Positions 1 to 10,233 of a stretch of DNA of 64,000 nt are shown piece by piece; within the stretch, counting starts at the first letter, position 1; every line of letters begins with the position of its first letter. Position numbers and translations under genes: made by a program. Source of the DNA: Ixodes scapularis (lineage: Eukaryota; Arthropoda; Arachnida; Ixodida; Ixodidae). Below the pieces are notes generated by a model, which was not told where the DNA came from, made no database searches, and saw nothing but the letters and a program-made list of their open reading frames with translations. The stretch is from the NCBI RefSeq assembly GCF_016920785.2, contig NW_024609837.1, positions 29,634,786 through 29,698,785 on the forward strand, written 5' to 3'.

Positions 1-430
1 TAATAACCTGGCCCTCTATGATAATAATGAAGTGAAGTAAACGGAATAGGAGGACGAAAAACCTGAAGGTCAGTTATGGCGGCGCCAGTGCACAACTGCT
101 GCAAAGCGTCTGTAAGGTTCTGTGATTTCGGAAGGGCTTTTTTTTAACTCTGGGGTGTTTTTGGACGATTATTTTATCCCCATTTTCTGTTTGTGTTTTT
201 AGGTTCCGATGTTCAATGACGGAGGGTGAAAAATCGGGGCTTAGCTTCAAGGCGAAGGTCAGCGCTCTAGGCATCGCTTAGTGTTGGAATTGTTGGAAGT
301 AACGCGTTACAAGTGACGACGTTAGTGGTATGTTGTTACGGGTTAGTAATTTCATTAATGCAATTAATAAATTTCTAAATGACTAGCAGGTAAATTATTT
401 TCTTACTAGTTTTACGATATATTATCTATT
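1..430. other. No gene seen
   Basis: AT-rich sequence without a convincing reading frame. It borders the 3' end of the minus-strand Penelope-like fragment that follows. I see no RNA gene or clear repeat in it. Confidence 0.4.
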
Positions 431-581
431 AATTTATGCATGGTGGTAAATACTCCTACAAACACGGACAAAAAAAGAAGCACACAGGACGAGGCGTAAC
501 TTGCAACGGAACTTTACTGAAGGGAACACATAAAAAGAAGAATAAAACGGCACATGCGCAAAGATGCTGGACCTTCATTAA

Positions 582-1223
582 TCACGTGAAAAGCTTGTCG
601 TCACTGTTGAGTGACCGAGAAAAAGCCCGCTCCTTTTCGGATATTGCAACAGAAGGAGCACTGATACACACATTCGTGCCATGGGCCCTTCTCATGAATG
701 CCTCATGTATCTCGCGTTCCAATTTTGTTTTGAATTTTCCCATAATCTTGGTACTAATGAACTCGGCCTGGCACGCACGCCTGTTACAATGTACAGCCAA
801 GTGACCAGACGGGGATAGCCTGGTGGTGGCGGAGTGTTCTCTGGTTCTACCAATAATGCACCTCTCTGTCTGGCCAACATAAACCCTACCGCAAGGTAGG
901 GGGACGTCGTGCGTGAACCTTAAGTCACATTGACGATACTTGGTGGCATAACGCTTGCCGGACACCCCCTCCGCATTACCCGGCATACCTGCATTATTTA
1001 TTCTTCGGCAAAGCTTAGAAAGCTTGTTTGGGGCAGAAAAAACTACAGGAATGCGAAACTTATTCGCCACCTTTTTGAGGTTGTGAGAAACCGTATGTAC
1101 ATAAGGCAGGACAACAGGTCTAACTTCAGGCCTTGCCCTCTCAGCATCCCCTCTTCCAAAAAGCCTCCTCAGCTTTTCTCCGAACCCTTCAGCAACATCA
1201 CATAAGACCCGGGAACCCCACAT
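582..1223 (-). pseudogene. PLE GIY-YIG endonuclease domain
   Basis: An open frame of 213 codons with no stop. Residues ~108-125 read GRVYVGQTERCIIGRTREH, which matches the GIY-YIG nuclease core (Y...VGQT...R...EH) of PLE endonucleases. Downstream are the paired Cys/His positions (GHLAVHCNRRACQAEF) and the conserved tail KLEREIHEAFMRR...CISAPSV. The linker VFSAPNKLSKLCRR before the domain is typical too. The domain nicks target DNA to prime reverse transcription in this class. It is still open, but the upstream RT is broken, so I treat it as part of a dead copy. The annotated start is only the first ATG in frame; the native protein would begin far upstream. Confidence 0.8.
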
Positions 1224-1224
1224 C

Positions 1225-1658
1225 CTGCATTCTGTCTAGCTGCAACTGAAAACTAAAGCTCATGTTGTGAGGCAAAGATTTTTTCAAGGAGGCATGCAGA
1301 TAACTAGAGGCAATTCCCCTCTTTACGAGCTTCGAATAGGCCCAGTCCTATGGCAGCAGCTTTTTCTTTGATCGGGGGTCATACGTCCAACACACATGGT
1401 CGCCATCAAAGAAAAGACCCAAGTCCAAAAATTGAAGGCGCCCGGCACTCGCTGTTTCATGCATAAAACTTAGGCTTTCCGCAAAACTCTTAAAAACCTC
1501 AAGCACTCCAGAGACCATATTATCTTCGTTAGCCTCTACAGGATCTCTGTTAAAAACTTAAAAGCTGTCAACGTACCTAAAAATCTTGAGCCTGTAATTC
1601 TTTACCACCAACTTTTCTATTGCCCTATCACACGAAGTAAGAAAAATATCACTCCCCT
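1225..1658 (-). pseudogene. PLE reverse transcriptase, C-terminal part (broken)
   Basis: Reading the minus strand from 1656, the translation gives SDIFLTSCDRAIEKL, then FRYVDSF followed at once by a stop. PLE reverse transcriptases have a YVDD catalytic box in this context, so the second catalytic aspartate is replaced by serine and the frame is closed just after it. Further downstream, fragments such as LQFLDLGLFF and a VCWTYDPRSKK-like stretch resemble the conserved RT tail that precedes the endonuclease. The polypeptide would have copied element RNA at the target site; this copy cannot. Seen in sequence: motifs and stop. Family assignment: knowledge of PLEs. Confidence 0.75.
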
Positions 1659-2032
1659 TTTGCCACTTGGCTGTTCATTGTGATAGGTGCATATGCCTGG
1701 CCGAGTTTAATAGTACCAAGATTATGGGAAAATTCAAAACAAAATTGGAAAGCAAGATACACGAGGCATTCGTGGTAAGGGCCCTTGGCACGAATGTGTG
1801 TGTCAGTGCTCCTTCTGTTGTCTTATCCGATAAGGATCAGGCTTTTATCGGTCACTCAACAGTCACGGCAGGCTTTCGAGGTGGTTAATGAAAGTCCTGC
1901 ATCTTCTCGGCTGTGCGGTTTTATTCTACTTTTTATGCTTCCTTCAGTAAAGTTCAGTTGCAAGTTAAACCTCGTCCTGCGTACTTCTTTTTTTGTCCGT
2001 GTTTATGGCGTATTTACCACCATGCATAAAAC
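1659..2032 (+). mobile_element. Penelope-like element 3' tail, inverted relative to its neighbour
   Basis: Starts abruptly with codons matching the end of the GIY-YIG domain (LAVHCDRCICLAEF, then IMGKFKTKLESKIHEAF and CVSAPSV) and runs through a 3' tail ending in an ACCACCATGCATAAA sequence. The whole segment is a diverged inverted copy of 431-800. It is head to head with the minus-strand PLE; the join lies at about 1658/1659. Only about 75 codons of endonuclease survive. Confidence 0.75.
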
Positions 2033-2692
2033 CAACTAGCCCAACTCGCAGTTTTAATATTAATTTATGTTACTCGTTATGTGTGATTAGTATTCACGTT
2101 TTCCGTGGAAACCAAATGATCGCCCCCCCTTCTGTGAAATAAAGTAAAAAGGGGAATTTTTTAAAATTTCTGCGCGAGGTTATTCCGAATTTCTTTTGTA
2201 CAAATATTTTAGTGTTAGAACTTCCTATGCCTGGCCTCGCAACTAGTCTTTTTGTTGCACGGAAACCGCAATCGGCCCCAGGTCATGTTTTGTACGGAAG
2301 CCTTTCCACCAAAAAGACTTCACCCTTTCAAAGATCACTGCTGCCACGACACCGTAGAAAAGAAGTTACCTCGCTCGAGCAAAACATTCGTTCGGAAAGC
2401 GACAATTTGGCACCGAAACCTCCACCGTTTTCTGCCTTCATTTTGAAGAGTAACTTTCTAACTAGGGCGACCTCGCGCTCCTCGAAGAGCACTACCGCTA
2501 TACCATCAAGTCTCGCTGGCGAGTTGCCAAAGGCGTAGGGCTGCAGATCGCATGGTACGGGGTTCGATTCCCACTTAGCCACTTGGCAAATCTTGTTTGT
2601 AACAATTAATTACACCAGACCATATTAGCAACGCTGCACCATCTAGTACAGCCAATTTGAAACTACACACGACCCGTGTGCTTAGTCACGTC
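2033..2692. other. Intergenic; tRNA-like B-box only
   Basis: No gene recognised. At 2561-2571 there is GGTTCGATTCC, a perfect pol III B-box, preceded by sequence vaguely like a tRNA anticodon arm. This may be the head of a worn tRNA-derived SINE; a matching A-box is not clear. Confidence 0.3.
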
Positions 2693-2699
2693 TAGGGTT

Positions 2700-3095
2700 G
2701 CCGCGAACTTTTTTCGATTCGAAGTTTCGATGATCGAATCAAGCGGTTCGAAAGGTTCGAAAGATTCGATTTTTCGAATTGTCTGCATCGTAAAATGCGA
2801 CAAAAGTCGAATTTTCGAACTTGTTAAGCTAAGAACTTCGACGTTTTTCGAACCGTCGAACTTATTACGCTAAAAAATTCGATCTTTTACGAACTTTCGG
2901 ACTTATTGCGCTGCAAAGTTCGATGCTTGTCGAATTTCCGAATTTTACTGACCAAAAATTTCGATAAATTTCGAACTTTCGACCTTATTTATCAAGAGAA
3001 TTTGAAAAGTTTCGAACTTTCGAATCCTGGAAAGTCAGAAGTTCGACGAACTTCAAACTTTTAGGGTAAAAGTTCGATGTTCGTCGAACTTCGAA
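2700..3095. repeat. Left subterminal TTCGAA array
   Basis: Irregularly spaced copies of the palindrome TTCGAA and variants (TTTCGAAC, GTTCGA) every 10-30 bp. A reading frame through it is a by-product of this low-complexity sequence, not a gene. Confidence 0.8.
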
Positions 3096-3447
3096 TGACC
3101 GGCGGACGGTTTCATTTGAATTCAAGTAGTGAGGTACATTCATAATATTTTTTTCTCGAACTTTTACACGCGCTGCTGCGTTCCTTACGAAAGACAATGC
3201 CGTTTCTTTCAATGTTCTGGTATGCTTAGTTTAAAAAAAATAAATTCCCGAAGGGGCAGTAAGGACGACGGGTTTTTGACGATTATCGTTTGTGCCAGAT
3301 TTGAAGCGTGCTGTAGCCGAAGCTATTTATATTAGAGATGTTATACTTTTTAAGAATAATCTATGTATTGCCTAGGTCAGTGCCGTTTTAAGATGTGATT
3401 ATTGTTATTCAACGTGAGTTTTGAAGAAATGTCCAAATATGTATCTA

Positions 3448-3890
3448 CAGGGTGTCACAAAAGAAAATTTACACGGTCTTTTTTACCGCAAAAATAAACT
3501 AGGCATCGCCGAACGCTCATTCTCCGCCCAAAGGTAGCGCTAGAGGTCACAACCAGATGCCAAAGTTTCAGCCCGATCCGATAACTTAATCAAAAGTTAT
3601 AAGTGGTTGTCTGAAAATTTCAATGGGAAAATGGCGGCCGACGGAGTTTTCAAACACATGGGGCTCTATGGCACCAGAAACCGAAAACAGGCAAAAATGG
3701 GCTCCATTTTCCCATTGAACTTTTCAGAAAATCACTTACAACTTTTGATTAGGTTATCGGATCGTGCTGAAACTTTGGCATCTGGTTGTGACCTCTGGCG
3801 CTACCTTTTGGCGGAGAATGAGCGTTCGGCGATGCATAGTTTATTTTTGCGTTAAAAAAGACCTTGTAAATTTTCTTTTGTGACACCCTG
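3448..3890. mobile_element. Foldback MITE, Tc1/mariner type (TA target)
   Basis: A 443-bp element whose two halves are near-complete inverted copies. It begins CAGGGTGTCACAAAAGAAAA and ends with the complement; TA dinucleotides flank both sides (3446-3447 and 3891-3892). The small frame inside (3607-3855) lies across the foldback and is not a gene. It is nested in the TTCGAA-rich hAT element, so it inserted later. Confidence 0.85.
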
Positions 3891-5129
3891 TAGATGCAAT
3901 TATGCCCTAAACTCGATATTTCTTTTCGTCTAAGTTGTTTGAGGTATCGCATTTAAATTAACACCACATACAGTACATATCATTGCCATCTGCACAATAC
4001 AAAATAATGTATTTATTGTTTTTTCACGTTAAGGAATAGATTAACTCATGGAAGAAGATTTCTAATAGTGTTCAACTTCAGCACCTCATTAAAAGAAAAC
4101 TTTTTTTTTTCGCTTCACGTTTCTGAGACGTGTTTCTTTTAGCCTGTACACATTTTGGTAAAAGAAACTTGTTTCGAAGCTCTGAACCTCTGAATATGCA
4201 AGAATACAACACTTCCGGCGAATTCTTGATAGTTTTTTTTTCTCCAACTTTTTATCCCCGCATTTATCATTATTATTTTCTTTTTTCTTTTTTTTTTTTT
4301 TACTATTGGCACAGGTATTTTAGGTCGAAAAGAAATAGCTTTGAACTTCCGAACCTCTAAGTATGTGACGAGTAGTGCCTTTTGACAACGAGTTTCTAAG
4401 AATGACCATCTACGCAATCTTATATGCAGTGAAGAGCGACAGTAGCTATATATATGCATAAATAATGTCAGATTAAAATAAGCTCGACCACGCCCTCTTT
4501 CCCCGTATTGTTTTCTTTAACAGTCCGAAATATCTGGAAGGGGGGGAAGGGAAGTCAAGCCCCCCCCCCCCCACTACCCTATTTCCCCCCGTTTTTCCTC
4601 TTCCGACGCCACTTGTATGGTAGAACGCTCCTCGACCTAGAGTTGTGTCGGCTTTTTGTGAGGCGATTCCTCCGTCCCAGAAAAAAAAAACCTCCAGTAC
4701 AATTACAAACTTAACTTACTATATGCCAGCGTCACTCGGGCGGCGTTCGATCGGATTACTACCAGCGTGCAAGGGGTGGGGAGGTAGTTTGCCAGGTCGC
4801 TACAAGGTTTTTCTGAGCTTCAACCTACTGGTCGCTCCTGGCCGTTTCGAACTGGATGAGTCTCGTAAAACAGTGTGTTCGTGTGATCACTACTGCGTGA
4901 TGAAGGTTAAAGACCCCCTTTCGGGCTGGTGGTCACAATTACTGATCTATGGTCACACGTCACTCTGCACTGGCAAATATTCCAGCACAACCGGGACACT
5001 CGTCATCTCGTTTAATTGCCTGAGCAACTTCGCAGAATCTAGATATCACACCCTAACTTTTCTAAACTTGATTTTGTGAAAACCAGTGAGTCGTGAAAAC
5101 GTTATTTGAAACAAACTGTGGAGGAACTT
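3891..5129. other. Interior of the hAT-type element, no gene
   Basis: Contains T-rich tracts, a run of C at about 4560-4573, and a 144-codon frame (4645-5079) with no recognisable domain. I saw no hAT transposase motif in it. Confidence 0.4.
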
Positions 5130-5600
5130 GAAAACCGGACTTCGAACTTTGAAAACTTGGACTAGAAAGGAACGCAAAATCTTCGAAGTTTTTTTGTTTT
5201 TTTTTTCGAATTTAGCGTTAAAAGAAAATCGAAACCTTCGAACTTTCGATCTTTATGCAGAAAGAAATTCGAAATCTTCGAGTTGTTCGAACTTTATGTC
5301 TATAAAAATTCGAAGCGTTCGAAGTTTTCGAATTTTATTTCCAAAGAATTTCGAAATCTTCGAATTTATCAAACCTGAAGTAAAAAAAAATATTCGAAAT
5401 ATTCGAATCCGAAATTTTAGAAACCGTCAACGCTTCGACCTTTCGAATTCGAAACTACACTGTAAACGAAAGTTGCGAATTTTTCGAATTCGAACCTTGG
5501 TCGGTACGAAAATATCGAAAATTTTCGAAATCGACCTTAGTTTGCTTTGCAAATATCGAAACCTTTCGAAATCGAACCTGGGGTAGTTCGCGACAACCCT
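5130..5600. repeat. Right subterminal TTCGAA array
   Basis: Mirror of the left array: dozens of TTCGAA and TTTCGAA words up to the right inverted repeat. Confidence 0.8.
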
Positions 5601-5601
5601 A

Positions 5602-5994
5602 GTAACGTCGCACACAGGCATAGTCGCACGTATATGTGTGTGATATATTTCGAAATAAATACCTCATGATAAATACCTCATATCTGGTGGCACAGGTATG
5701 TGGTGGCACAGGTCAGTACGCTGATGTTGCTCCTGTATCGATACTTTTCAGGTGCTTTTTTTATGGCTGCGCGTCTTTGTGCAAGCAGAAAACCGCGAAG
5801 GACAACCTCGGAGACAAAATGAGATTTCTTGTTTTGCTGCAGAAATACAGCTGCCGACAAAAAGGAAAAACATATGTATATAAGGGGTGTTCGACTTCAA
5901 TTCAGACAGATGAGGGTTAGACGAGTGCCGTCTCCGCCATGTATGTATTTATCAAGCTTGGCGGACATTACATGAGGGGATAATCGTCAAAGGT
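5602..5994. other. Intergenic spacer
   Basis: Lies between the hAT element and the first LTR element. Two short direct repeats are visible: ATAAATACCTCAT twice near 5656-5685 and GGTGGCACAGGT twice near 5685-5712. No gene recognised. Confidence 0.35.
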
Positions 5995-6291
5995 TGTGGT
6001 AGGGTGGCCTTGCTGCATGCCCATCCGGGAGGAACAACACGAAGCCGGGGTTTCCATAACGAGAAACTACATTTATTAGAGTAACAGGATTGGGTTGTTA
6101 GTATAAGCGTAAAACATTGCCAAAGTGTTTGAACTGCAGGCCTCCGTGACCACGGTCCGTCTTCCCCCCGTTCTGTGGGCGTGTGCAGTCTTTTATAGGC
6201 TTCTGCGCCTGTCCTACGTGCGCTATTGCGCGCCTCGGCCGTTGTCCAGTTTGGGCATTCGGCAGCGGTTTCTGGCCGTGGTGGGAGACTC
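5995..6291 (-). repeat. 3' LTR of the first gypsy element (5' edge lost)
   Basis: Nearly identical to 9926-10233 (starting TGTGGTAGGG on the plus strand). It lacks the TGTGGGAGCATG-like start seen in the other LTR on the minus strand; integrase sequence replaces it. Confidence 0.85.
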
Positions 6292-6584
6292 TTATCGTAA
6301 GTCTTGCTCCCACTGCTGTGTCCGGCTAGGGCAGAGCTGTGCATGTATCGGATGAAAAGCTTACGTAGCTTGCGGGGTATCACGGTCCGGAAGGCTGAAC
6401 CATCCGGATCGTCGTCGGGCTGGGGGATGTAGCGCAGCAGGAGGCCGTCGTCGCTCATCAAGTAGAAGTCGAACTCCTTGTCACTTGGGCGGTCGACTGG
6501 ACCGGATGCTGCCAGCCAGGCAGTCACTTGTTGGCACAACCCATCGTCGTGCTGGGCCTTGAGAAGATCCTCTCTTGAGACCAA
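6292..6584 (-). pseudogene. Gypsy integrase N-terminal remnant
   Basis: Minus-strand frame beginning MVSREDLLKAQHDD. It covers the segment between RNase H and integrase and the first half of the integrase HHCC zinc-binding region (YMHSSALAGHSSGSKTYDK, with the two histidines visible). Directly after TYDK the frame runs into LTR sequence. The two cysteines, the whole DDE core and the C-terminal domain are absent, so it could not integrate DNA. This is the breakpoint of the internal deletion. Confidence 0.75.
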
Positions 6585-6590
6585 TGTGCC

Positions 6591-7241
6591 TCACCGTGAG
6601 TCAGGTGGTCCCTGTGTTGTATTAACGACTGCGACCAGACCTGGGACTTCCTGCACGTGGTTCTCAGAAAGGGGGGCGCGGGAAAGTGCATCAGCGATTT
6701 GGTTAGTAGCACCCGGCCTGCATACAATAGTGTAATCGTACTGTTGTAGCGTAAGGGCCCAACGAGCGAGGCGACCAGCGGGGTTCTGAAGTCTTTTCAG
6801 CCATGACAACGCTAAATGATCACACTGAATTCGGAATGTTGCGCTATCCAAATACATGTCAAATCGCTTTAACGCATACACTATGGCTAAACATTTCCTT
6901 TCGGCAACACTGTAGTTACGCTTTGCGGAATTGAGGGTCTGACTTGCGAAAGCAACCGGCCGAAGTATACCGTCATGTTCCTGCAGTAAAACAGCTCCGA
7001 CGCCACAATCGCTTGCATCTGTCTGCGAAACGAATGGTTGGTTTAGGTCGGGAAGATGCAGACACGCGTTCTCTGTCACTGCCTTTGATAAGGCTACGAA
7101 TGCGCTTTGTTGCTGTTGGCTCCAACACCATTTGACGCCTTTTCGAAGAAGGTGATTAAGCGGCTGAGAAATCTCGGAGCAGAAAGGAATGAAATCCCTA
7201 TAGAATGCAATCATTCCGATATATCGCTGTAAACTTTTCAC
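6591..7241 (-). pseudogene. Gypsy RT thumb and RNase H region
   Basis: A 216-codon frame that opens with the RT-connection motif (YIGMIAFYRDFIPFCSEISQPL) and continues through RNase H: FVSQTDASDCGVGAVL contains the first catalytic aspartate, KRNYSVAERKCLAIVYAL the catalytic glutamate context, and FRIQCDHLALSWL the later aspartate. It ends with DALSRAPL, the usual RNase H/linker boundary of Ty3/gypsy Pol. It degrades the RNA strand during cDNA synthesis. A frame change separates it from the RT upstream. Confidence 0.8.
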
Positions 7242-7345
7242 GTCATAGGGGCACGGGTACTCAGTGCGCGCAGTTTTTCTTCGTTGGGACGGAGCCTGCC
7301 GCTATCGACAACAAATCCGAGGAGGTTAATTTTGGGCTCGGCCAA

Positions 7346-8029
7346 TTAAACTTTCCCCGGGTTGATTGTAAGACCCGCGTTCCGCATTCGCTCAAGCACG
7401 ATAGTCAAGTGTTCGAGATGCTCCTCGAATGTACGCGAGAAAACAACAACGTCATCCATGTATGCCATCGCGAATTCGTACTTTGCGTTTCCGAGCACAA
7501 CGTCCATCAGACGCTGAAAGCTCGCTGGCGAGTTGGACAAGCCAAAAGGCAAGCGGGTGAACTCGTACAGCCGTCTGTGGCAAATGAAAGCGGTTTTCTG
7601 CACGTCTAACGGATGCACTTTGATCTGAAGGAATCCACGGCTGCAATCCAATGTAGTAAACACCGTCGCGTTGCCGAGCGCGTACATTATAGAGGAAATG
7701 CTGGGGAAAGGGTAGCTGTCTCGTACAGACACTTCGTTCAGCCGTCTGTAATCTATGCATAGTTGGGCCGTTCCATCTTTTTTCGGAGCGAGTACGACAG
7801 GAAATGCCCAAGGGCTCTTCGAATCACGTACTGCGCCGGTGTCCAGCATCTCCTGAAGGGCCACCTCCAGGAGTTTTCTTTTGTGCACGCTGATGGGGCG
7901 TGGATTGCACCTCCAAGGCGGTGCGTTACCGGTTTCAATCCGATGCAGCAGGATGTCTGTCTTTCCTGGTCGCTCCATGAACATCTGAGAGAACGGCCGC
8001 AGGACGTCCTCCGATGTTCTGTAGGGCAT
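7346..8029 (-). pseudogene. Gypsy reverse transcriptase
   Basis: A 228-codon frame with the standard RT order: WAFPVVLAPKKDG, CIDYRRLNEVSVRDSYPFP, FTTLDCSRGFLQIKV, TRLPFGLSNSPASFQRLMD, and the catalytic box AMAYMDDVVVFS. The YMDD aspartates and the palm LDCSRGF aspartate are intact. It is cut off from RNase H by a frame change around 7346-7241. Within the element it follows the protease and precedes RNase H, the usual Ty3/gypsy order. Confidence 0.85.
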
Positions 8030-8580
8030 CCGAAATTTCGGATGGTAGGGCAGCTGCAGCCGTTGTGAAGTGGGCTGGGAGGGTTGGGCCAGCGATGCAG
8101 TTCTCTCGTCTGGTGGACGGAGTCAGGTCCGCCTGGTTTCCTAGACGATAGCCGCCACCAGGGAAGTCGAGAGTCATGCTTACGCCTGCGATAAAATCTC
8201 GACCTAAGATCACGGGCACAGCGAGTCCCGGGAGATACAGAAAGTGCTGACGCCGTTTCTACTCATTAAATAAAATTTTAAGCCTTACGGCTCTGTCCGC
8301 CGATATTGTTGACACCGAGGCTAACTGCAGACGTGTGTCTGCCGAACGAAAGGTTACTTTTTATATTTTTGCATAGTTCATAGACAGCGTCCCCTATAAG
8401 CGAGATAGCAGCCCCGGTATCCAAAAGCGCGGCAAAAGGAAAACCGAGCAAAGTGATCGTCATGCGTGGCTCGATCATTTCGCTGTTAGACTGAATTCGA
8501 CATACCGATGGAACAAGTGACGCTGCGTGCGTGATCCCGGCTGTGATAGCGGCCATCGGCGGCTCTGCAGTGGGGCTCAT
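7935..8580 (-). pseudogene. Gypsy aspartic protease (two frames)
   Basis: First frame 8580-8278 contains FAALLDTGAAISLIGD, the DTGA active site of retroviral-type aspartic proteases. The second frame (8219-7935) begins VILGRDFIAGVSMTLDF, the ILGxDF motif that normally closes the protease. A frameshift and stop near 8278 separate the halves. The protease would have cut Gag-Pol. Confidence 0.75.
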
Positions 8581-8691
8581 TGCCGCCGGCCGTAATAGTT
8601 CCCCGATTGGGATGCCACGTGACCTTCCGGATTTTCACGGCCCATAGCTGCGCGAGGGTTGACCGGATTTCCACAATCCCTCCGGTCACTT

Positions 8692-9792
8692 CTAGCCCTT
8701 CCGCCATTTGTTTCGTTCCGCCTCGGGTTTGTATTTGGGCACTCTTTGGAAGTGGCCGCGCTGTCCACAGTTGTGGCATTGGTCCGAATACCTGCTTGAG
8801 TCGCCGGCACCAGGGCTCTCTTCGGACGTCCTCCAGTGCCCCCGCATTGAACCAAAGCTGGAGAGACTCCGGCTGCTTTGATTGGGCACTCTGTGCCAGT
8901 CCCGTGGAGGTCTTAGCGCCGGGATTGTCTCGGGGCCCTGCCAAGCACATGCGGGTTCGAGAGAGTTTGCGGCCAAAGGCGGTGGGAGATAGCTCTTCTG
9001 AGCGTGGAAGATCTCCTCTGTGCTGCGAGCATGCTGGGCTAGCTCTTCAATGGTCTCATAGGTGCGGCCGTATAGGTACAGGTGGTACTTTGGGTGACAT
9101 TGTCTGAGGACCCGAGCTATAATCTCCGACTCGAAGGCATTAGGTTGTGCCCTTCGTGTGAGTTCCTGCAATGCGCGAACATACTGAACCAGGCTTTCGT
9201 TTGGATGTTGCGTTCGGGACTCTAGTTCTTTCAAGATTTGTAACTCGTAACCAGGTGGCAGGAACTCTGCTCGGAATTGCCGCTCGAACTCCACTAGGCT
9301 GGTGAACGTAGGTTGCAGCCTTAACCAGCACGCAGCGCTAGACTTTAGAGCGAGTGGGAGTATTCTGCTTATCTCGAGGGATTCCGAGGCGCCTGAGGCG
9401 GCTTTGTAGACGTCGAGCTCACCCAGAAAGTCGGCGACTGACTTGACGTCCTTGTAGCCAGTGTACACCGGCACCGTCAGCTGGGGACGCAGCTCCGGCT
9501 CACGTGACTGCTGCGCGGCGAGACGCTGTGTGACCGCATCACACAGGGTTGCCACCTTCAGTAGCAATTCGGCCTGCGCATCCGCCGTGCCTGCTCCGGG
9601 ATCCACGCTTGCTCCAGGCTTTTCGCCATCCTTCGTCTCGGACCGTAGTGTGGGAGACACGGCGGGAAAAAACAGGAACGCGAAAACGTGTGCGGCAACA
9701 GGCGGTATGCTCCACTCGAAAAAAATAAACACGCCCCCAGAGCAATAAACACGCCCCTGCGTGACTAAGCAATGTTTTGAGGCTCCAATCAA
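8692..9792 (-). pseudogene. Gag of the first gypsy element
   Basis: A 366-codon frame. The middle part (VPVYTGYKDVKSVADFLGELDVY... AACWLRLQPTFTSLVEFERQFRAEFLPPGYE) is the Gag/capsid-like region of gypsy elements. Near the C-terminus is a zinc knuckle CHNCGQRGHFQR followed by VPKYKPEAE; the fourth ligand cysteine is missing, apparently through a 3-nt deletion, so the knuckle is incomplete. The N-terminal ~60 codons look unlike Gag and may be leader read through by chance. Gag would package the element RNA. Confidence 0.75.
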
Positions 9793-9907
9793 CGAGCACT
9801 CGCGCTGTCGCGGATACCAGCACTACTTGCAAAAGAAACACCGCGGTTGAAAAAAACTTACCGAGAAAAGAAACCCAGCCCCGTGTCGTTCCGACAGAAG
9901 GGCAGCA

Positions 9908-9925
9908 AAAGCACGTTGGGCGCCA
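9908..9925 (-). promoter_or_regulatory. Primer binding site of the first gypsy element
   Basis: Immediately after the 5' LTR end on the minus strand the sequence reads TGGCGCCCAACGTG. A TGG start directly next to an LTR ending in CA is the expected layout for a tRNA-primed minus-strand start. I do not assign the tRNA. Confidence 0.7.
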
Positions 9926-10233
9926 TGTGGTAGGGTTGCCTTGCTGCATGCCCATCCGGGAGGAACAACACGGAGCCGGGGTTTCCAAAACGAGAAACTA
10001 CATTTATTAAAGTAACAGGAATGGATTGTTAGTATCAACGTAAAACATTGCCGGAGCGTTCGAACTGCACGCCTCCGTGGCCACGGTCCGTCGTCCCTTC
10101 TCTGTGTGCGTGTGCCTTCTTTTATAGGCTTCTGTGCCTGTCCTATACGTGCGCTATGGCGCGCCTCGGCCGTTGTCCAGTTTGGGCATTCGGCAGCGGC
10201 CTCTGGCCGTGCTGGGAGACTCATGCTCCCACA
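9926..10233 (-). repeat. 5' LTR of the first gypsy element
   Basis: 308 bp bounded by TGTGG...CCACA. Matches 5995-6291 closely. Followed by the AGGT target repeat. Confidence 0.85.

Larger units (their letters stand above)
431..1658 (-). mobile_element. Penelope-like element, 5'-truncated 3' part
   Basis: On the minus strand this holds, in order, the end of a reverse transcriptase (about 1658-1225), a GIY-YIG endonuclease (1223-582) and a 3' untranslated tail ending near 431. The order RT then GIY-YIG is the hallmark of EN+ Penelope-like elements (established knowledge). The 5' end is missing: the RT begins at the finger/palm region and the sequence then meets a second, oppositely oriented PLE tail at about 1659. 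The element is dead (stops in the RT). Confidence 0.85.
2693..5601. mobile_element. Non-autonomous hAT-type element with TTCGAA subterminal arrays
   Basis: The ends are inverted repeats: TAGGGTTGCCGCGAAC at 2693-2708 and its complement at 5586-5601 with one mismatch. Flanking 8-bp sequences are GTCACGTC (2685-2692) and GTAACGTC (5602-5609), an 8-bp target duplication with one change, as expected for hAT elements. About 400 bp inside each end are packed with TTCGAA and TTTCGAA words (2700-3090 and 5130-5600), in the manner of hAT subterminal transposase sites. No transposase is recognisable inside, so it must depend on another source. It carries a TA-flanked MITE at 3448-3890. Confidence 0.75.
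5995..10233 (-). mobile_element. Ty3/gypsy LTR retrotransposon with deleted integrase
   Basis: A complete insertion footprint: a 5' LTR at 9926-10233, a 3' LTR at 5995-6291, and the 4-bp target duplication AGGT on both sides (5991-5994 and 10234-10237). On the minus strand the order is LTR, primer binding site, gag, protease, RT, RNase H, start of integrase, LTR. The integrase stops after its zinc-binding N-terminus and is joined directly to the 3' LTR, which has also lost its first ~12-15 bp and the polypurine tract. The deletion must have happened after insertion or during reverse transcription. Pol is further broken by frame changes. Confidence 0.85.

Noticed and set aside
2040..2160. Hammerhead ribozyme near the PLE tail
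   Set aside because: PLEs can carry them, but I could not find the CUGAUGA and GAAA core with a plausible stem.
3607..3855. 82-codon frame inside the MITE at 3448-3890
   Set aside because: It crosses the foldback arms; the sequence is explained by the MITE.
4645..5079. 144-codon frame within the TTCGAA hAT element
   Set aside because: No transposase or other domain recognised; composition fits chance.
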